Positions 62,411-64,000 of a DNA stretch of 64,000 nt are shown here, piece after piece. Every line of letters begins with the position of its first letter. The stretch's first letter is position 1. The position numbers and the translations under genes were made by a program. Source of the stretch: Pedobacter psychrophilus. GTDB taxonomy: Bacteria > Bacteroidota > Bacteroidia > Sphingobacteriales > Sphingobacteriaceae. The notes under the pieces were generated by a model. That model was not told the DNA's origin. It worked only from the letters and a program-made list of their open reading frames with translations, and did not search any database. The stretch spans positions 372,001 through 436,000 of the forward strand of contig NZ_LWHJ01000022.1 in assembly GCF_001652725.1 (NCBI RefSeq). Direction: 5' to 3'.

Positions 62411-62500
62411 GCGTTTATACACGCTATCCACTATATCTTTTTTTGCAACTTGCATTGTGGCAACAGCAAAAAAAGGATGCCGTTTCTATCGTTAACGCCT
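62411..62500 (-). repeat. Dispersed intergenic repeat, copy 5, with hairpin
   Basis: On the minus strand the left part reads GATAGAAACGGCATCC and the right part ATATAGTGGATAGCGTG. The centre is a hairpin: ATCTTTTTTTGC (62435-62446) facing GCAAAAAAAGGAT (62466-62478). It fills the gap between nnrD/E and the next gene. Confidence 0.65.
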
Positions 62501-62514
62501 TATAAATCTTAAAA

Positions 62515-63087
62515 ATGCAAAAAGAACTAAATAAGATATTTCAAGATTGTTTAAATCATCTTAAGGAAGCTACGTCTAACAAAAGCAATTTTCATCTCCC
62601 AGTTATTGGATCTATAAATGAAAATGAAGTAGAGTTAAGGACAGTTGTTTTAAGAGATTTTAATGAAAATAATAACACTTTAGTATTTTACACAGACTTT
62701 CGTTCACCTAAAATAGACCAAATAAAAAATAATCCAACAGTTTCCTTTATGTTTTATGATGGAGTTTTAAAAGAGCAGTTAAGGATAAAGACTAAATCTA
62801 CTATTCATCATCATGATGATATCAGTTTAAAATATTGGGAAAAGATAAAACCAGAAAATAGAAGGGATTATGCAGCAAAACAATCTCCATCATCAGCATC
62901 AATCGATTTTTCCACTTATTTAGAGGAAGATTGGATAAACCATACTGAAGATTTTTATCAAAATTTTGCAGTTGTTTATAATGAAATATTAGAAATTGAT
63001 TGGTTAATTATAAATAAGGAATTAAATAAAAGAGCCAGATTTTTTATACAAAAATCTGGCTTTATAGGAGAATGGTTAACGCCTTAA
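62515..63087 (+). CDS. Pyridoxamine 5'-phosphate oxidase-fold flavoprotein
   Basis: A 190-residue split-barrel protein: NKSNFHLPVIGSINENEVELRTVVLRDF, LVFYTDFRSPKIDQIKNNPTVSFMFYD and KEQLRIKTKSTIHHHDD fit the PNPOx-like family, with the FMN-binding RTVVLR and TDxRSPK motifs. It lacks the C-terminal PNPOx signature with the ExWxG repeat, so it is probably not PdxH itself but a related flavin-dependent protein. Its end overlaps the convergent anti-sigma gene by 4 bp. Confidence 0.82.
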   Translation: MQKELNKIFQDCLNHLKEATSNKSNFHLPVIGSINENEVELRTVVLRDFNENNNTLVFYTDFRSPKIDQIKNNPTVSFMFYDGVLKEQLRIKTKSTIHHHDDISLKYWEKIKPENRRDYAAKQSPSSASIDFSTYLEEDWINHTEDFYQNFAVVYNEILEIDWLIINKELNKRARFFIQKSGFIGEWLTP

Positions 63088-63917
63088 ATATTACCGATAA
63101 CCATTAATTTTTCTAATGTTGGATTAACGCTTCCACCTCTAGGTTCAAGAGTTACTGCAAAAGTTTGAGCTTGACCAATGTTTTTCATTTCTTTAAATCC
63201 AATCTGATTTCCATCCATATCAAAAACACCTAAATCTACTGGTTTACCATCTACTAAAGCCCATAATTGATACTGATGTTCCGAATCATTTTTTGGCATA
63301 TTCATAGATTTCATATCCAATCCAACCTTTTGCATTTTAGAATTAAATGCAACCATTATTTTAGCGCCCTTGGCATTATCAGTACCATCAAGTTTTACCA
63401 TTTTATAATCGGTATTACTATAAATATCTAAAGCACTAGTAGTTTTTGTTACTTCTTGATTTAAATAATTTACTCTGTTTGCAAAGTTTTGATTACTAGA
63501 TTGTAAGGCAATAATTTGTTGTTTGGTATTATTTAAACTGTTATTTACATTAACCAATGCAATAATGCTAACCACTAATAAAGCTAAACTCGCTGCAAAG
63601 GCATATTTATAAAAGTTTGTAGGTTTTTGTGTAATAGAGACAACTTTTGCTTCTTGCTTTGATGCTATAGGATTAATAATTTCCTCATCAGAAAATTTAA
63701 TAGAATTAAAAAATCCTTCTCTCACATTATCAGAAGGCATTACTTGCAAACTTTCTGCAATATTGCCCAAATCAATCTCAATCTGCTCCAATTCGTCTCT
63801 CACCTCAGAATGCAGCTTAGACATCGCCTCAACTTCTGATCTTTCATCAGCGTTAAGGTCTCCTAAAACATAAAGTTCTAAAATGCCCGATTCGATGTAT
63901 GATTTAATATTTTCCAA
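63084..63917 (-). CDS. Anti-sigma factor, RskA-like
   Basis: About 277 residues. The N-terminal cytoplasmic zinc-free anti-sigma segment (ENIKSYIESGILELYVLGDLNADER) leads to a membrane helix (about 108-128 of the longer form, YAFAASLALLVVSIIALVNV), then a coiled coil and the RskA domain (GTDNAKGAKIMVAFNSKMQKVGLDMK, YQLWALVDGKPVDLGVFDMDG, FAVTLEPRGGSVNPT). The start is set at TTG 63915-63917, one base after the sigma stop, because family members usually open M-E-x-I-K-x-YIESGILE. A TTG at 63944 would add nine residues. Confidence 0.88.
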   Translation of the reverse strand: MENIKSYIESGILELYVLGDLNADERSEVEAMSKLHSEVRDELEQIEIDLGNIAESLQVMPSDNVREGFFNSIKFSDEEIINPIASKQEAKVVSITQKPTNFYKYAFAASLALLVVSIIALVNVNNSLNNTKQQIIALQSSNQNFANRVNYLNQEVTKTTSALDIYSNTDYKMVKLDGTDNAKGAKIMVAFNSKMQKVGLDMKSMNMPKNDSEHQYQLWALVDGKPVDLGVFDMDGNQIGFKEMKNIGQAQTFAVTLEPRGGSVNPTLEKLMVIGNI

Positions 63918-63918
63918 T

Positions 63919-64000
63919 TTATTTAAAATATTTACGTAATTCAATAATTCCCATTCTCAAACGTGTTTTAACAGTTCCTAATGGAATTGCTAATTCGTCA
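63919..64000 (-). CDS. ECF sigma factor (partial, C-terminal end)
   Basis: Only the last 26 residues are in the window: DELAIPLGTVKTRLRMGI then IELRKYFK. This is the recognition helix of region 4 of a sigma-70 ECF factor of the SigK/RpoE type (the pattern LGTVKTRLRxGI is diagnostic). It is followed immediately by the RskA-like anti-sigma gene, its usual partner. The remainder lies beyond the right edge. Confidence 0.85.
   Translation of the reverse strand, partial: DELAIPLGTVKTRLRMGIIELRKYFK

Overview
This is a chromosomal segment of a low-GC Bacteroidota bacterium, most likely a Sphingobacteriaceae member close to Pedobacter. The evidence is the set of gliding / type IX secretion genes (gldB, a sprE/porW-type gene, gldK-L-M-N), Bacteroidota-only families (DUF4286, DUF4271, PorT-like barrels), an F0F1 ATP synthase operon without beta and epsilon, A-rich leaders instead of Shine-Dalgarno sites, and promoters with the Bacteroidota -7 element TAnnTTTG. 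Nearly everything is housekeeping sequence. No tRNA, rRNA, CRISPR array, insertion sequence or prophage was seen.

Layout. 1-2942 (minus): end of an RluF-type pseudouridine synthase, rfbC, a DUF4286 protein and a TPR protein. 3133-8767 (plus): an S9-family lipoprotein lacking its nucleophilic serine, a histidine kinase, a response regulator, a DUF1345 membrane protein and an orphan GH31 N-terminal domain. 8764-13735: nadE, a beta-barrel protein, gldB, a patatin and small proteins. 13972-15105: an AAA_14/DUF4143 ATPase behind a triple 32-bp-phased repeat. 15291-21202 (minus): ATP synthase genes, followed by bactofilin and an M23 peptidase. 22572-29607 (plus): sprE/porW-like gene, PBP1A, uvrC. 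29636-34356 (minus): gldK-L-M-N. 34630-40213 (minus): hemD, DUF4271, an Omp85-type protein, a TPR histidine kinase. 40382-43242 (plus): hemW, an SDR, a fasciclin protein. 43437-44514: an ECF sigma factor and its membrane partner. 44515-46820: the only clearly accessory stretch, with a ParE/RelE toxin-antitoxin pair and a three-gene cassette that ends in an XRE regulator. 46932-54790: nuoH-N. 54840-64000: lipoprotein, EamA protein, Ohr, ferritin, enolase, LLM oxidoreductase, RlpA-like, YhcH-like, NnrD/E, a PNPOx-fold protein, an anti-sigma factor and the tail of its sigma factor.

The genes make a coherent cell-envelope and energy picture: T9SS core complex plus SprE/PorW, peptidoglycan synthesis and hydrolysis (PBP1A, M23, RlpA, bactofilin), outer-membrane assembly, complex I membrane arm and ATP synthase.

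The most interesting features are: (1) the XRE cassette at 45603-46819, with a perfect 15-bp inverted repeat over its promoter, which looks like a self-regulated accessory module of unknown function; (2) a predicted dead S9 peptidase lipoprotein that starts an operon with a two-component system; (3) a dispersed intergenic repeat family with about five copies in the window, one inside the atp operon; (4) the phased operator of the AAA_14 gene; (5) promoters placed so that transcripts would be leaderless. All similarity statements come from reading motifs by eye; no database search was run.
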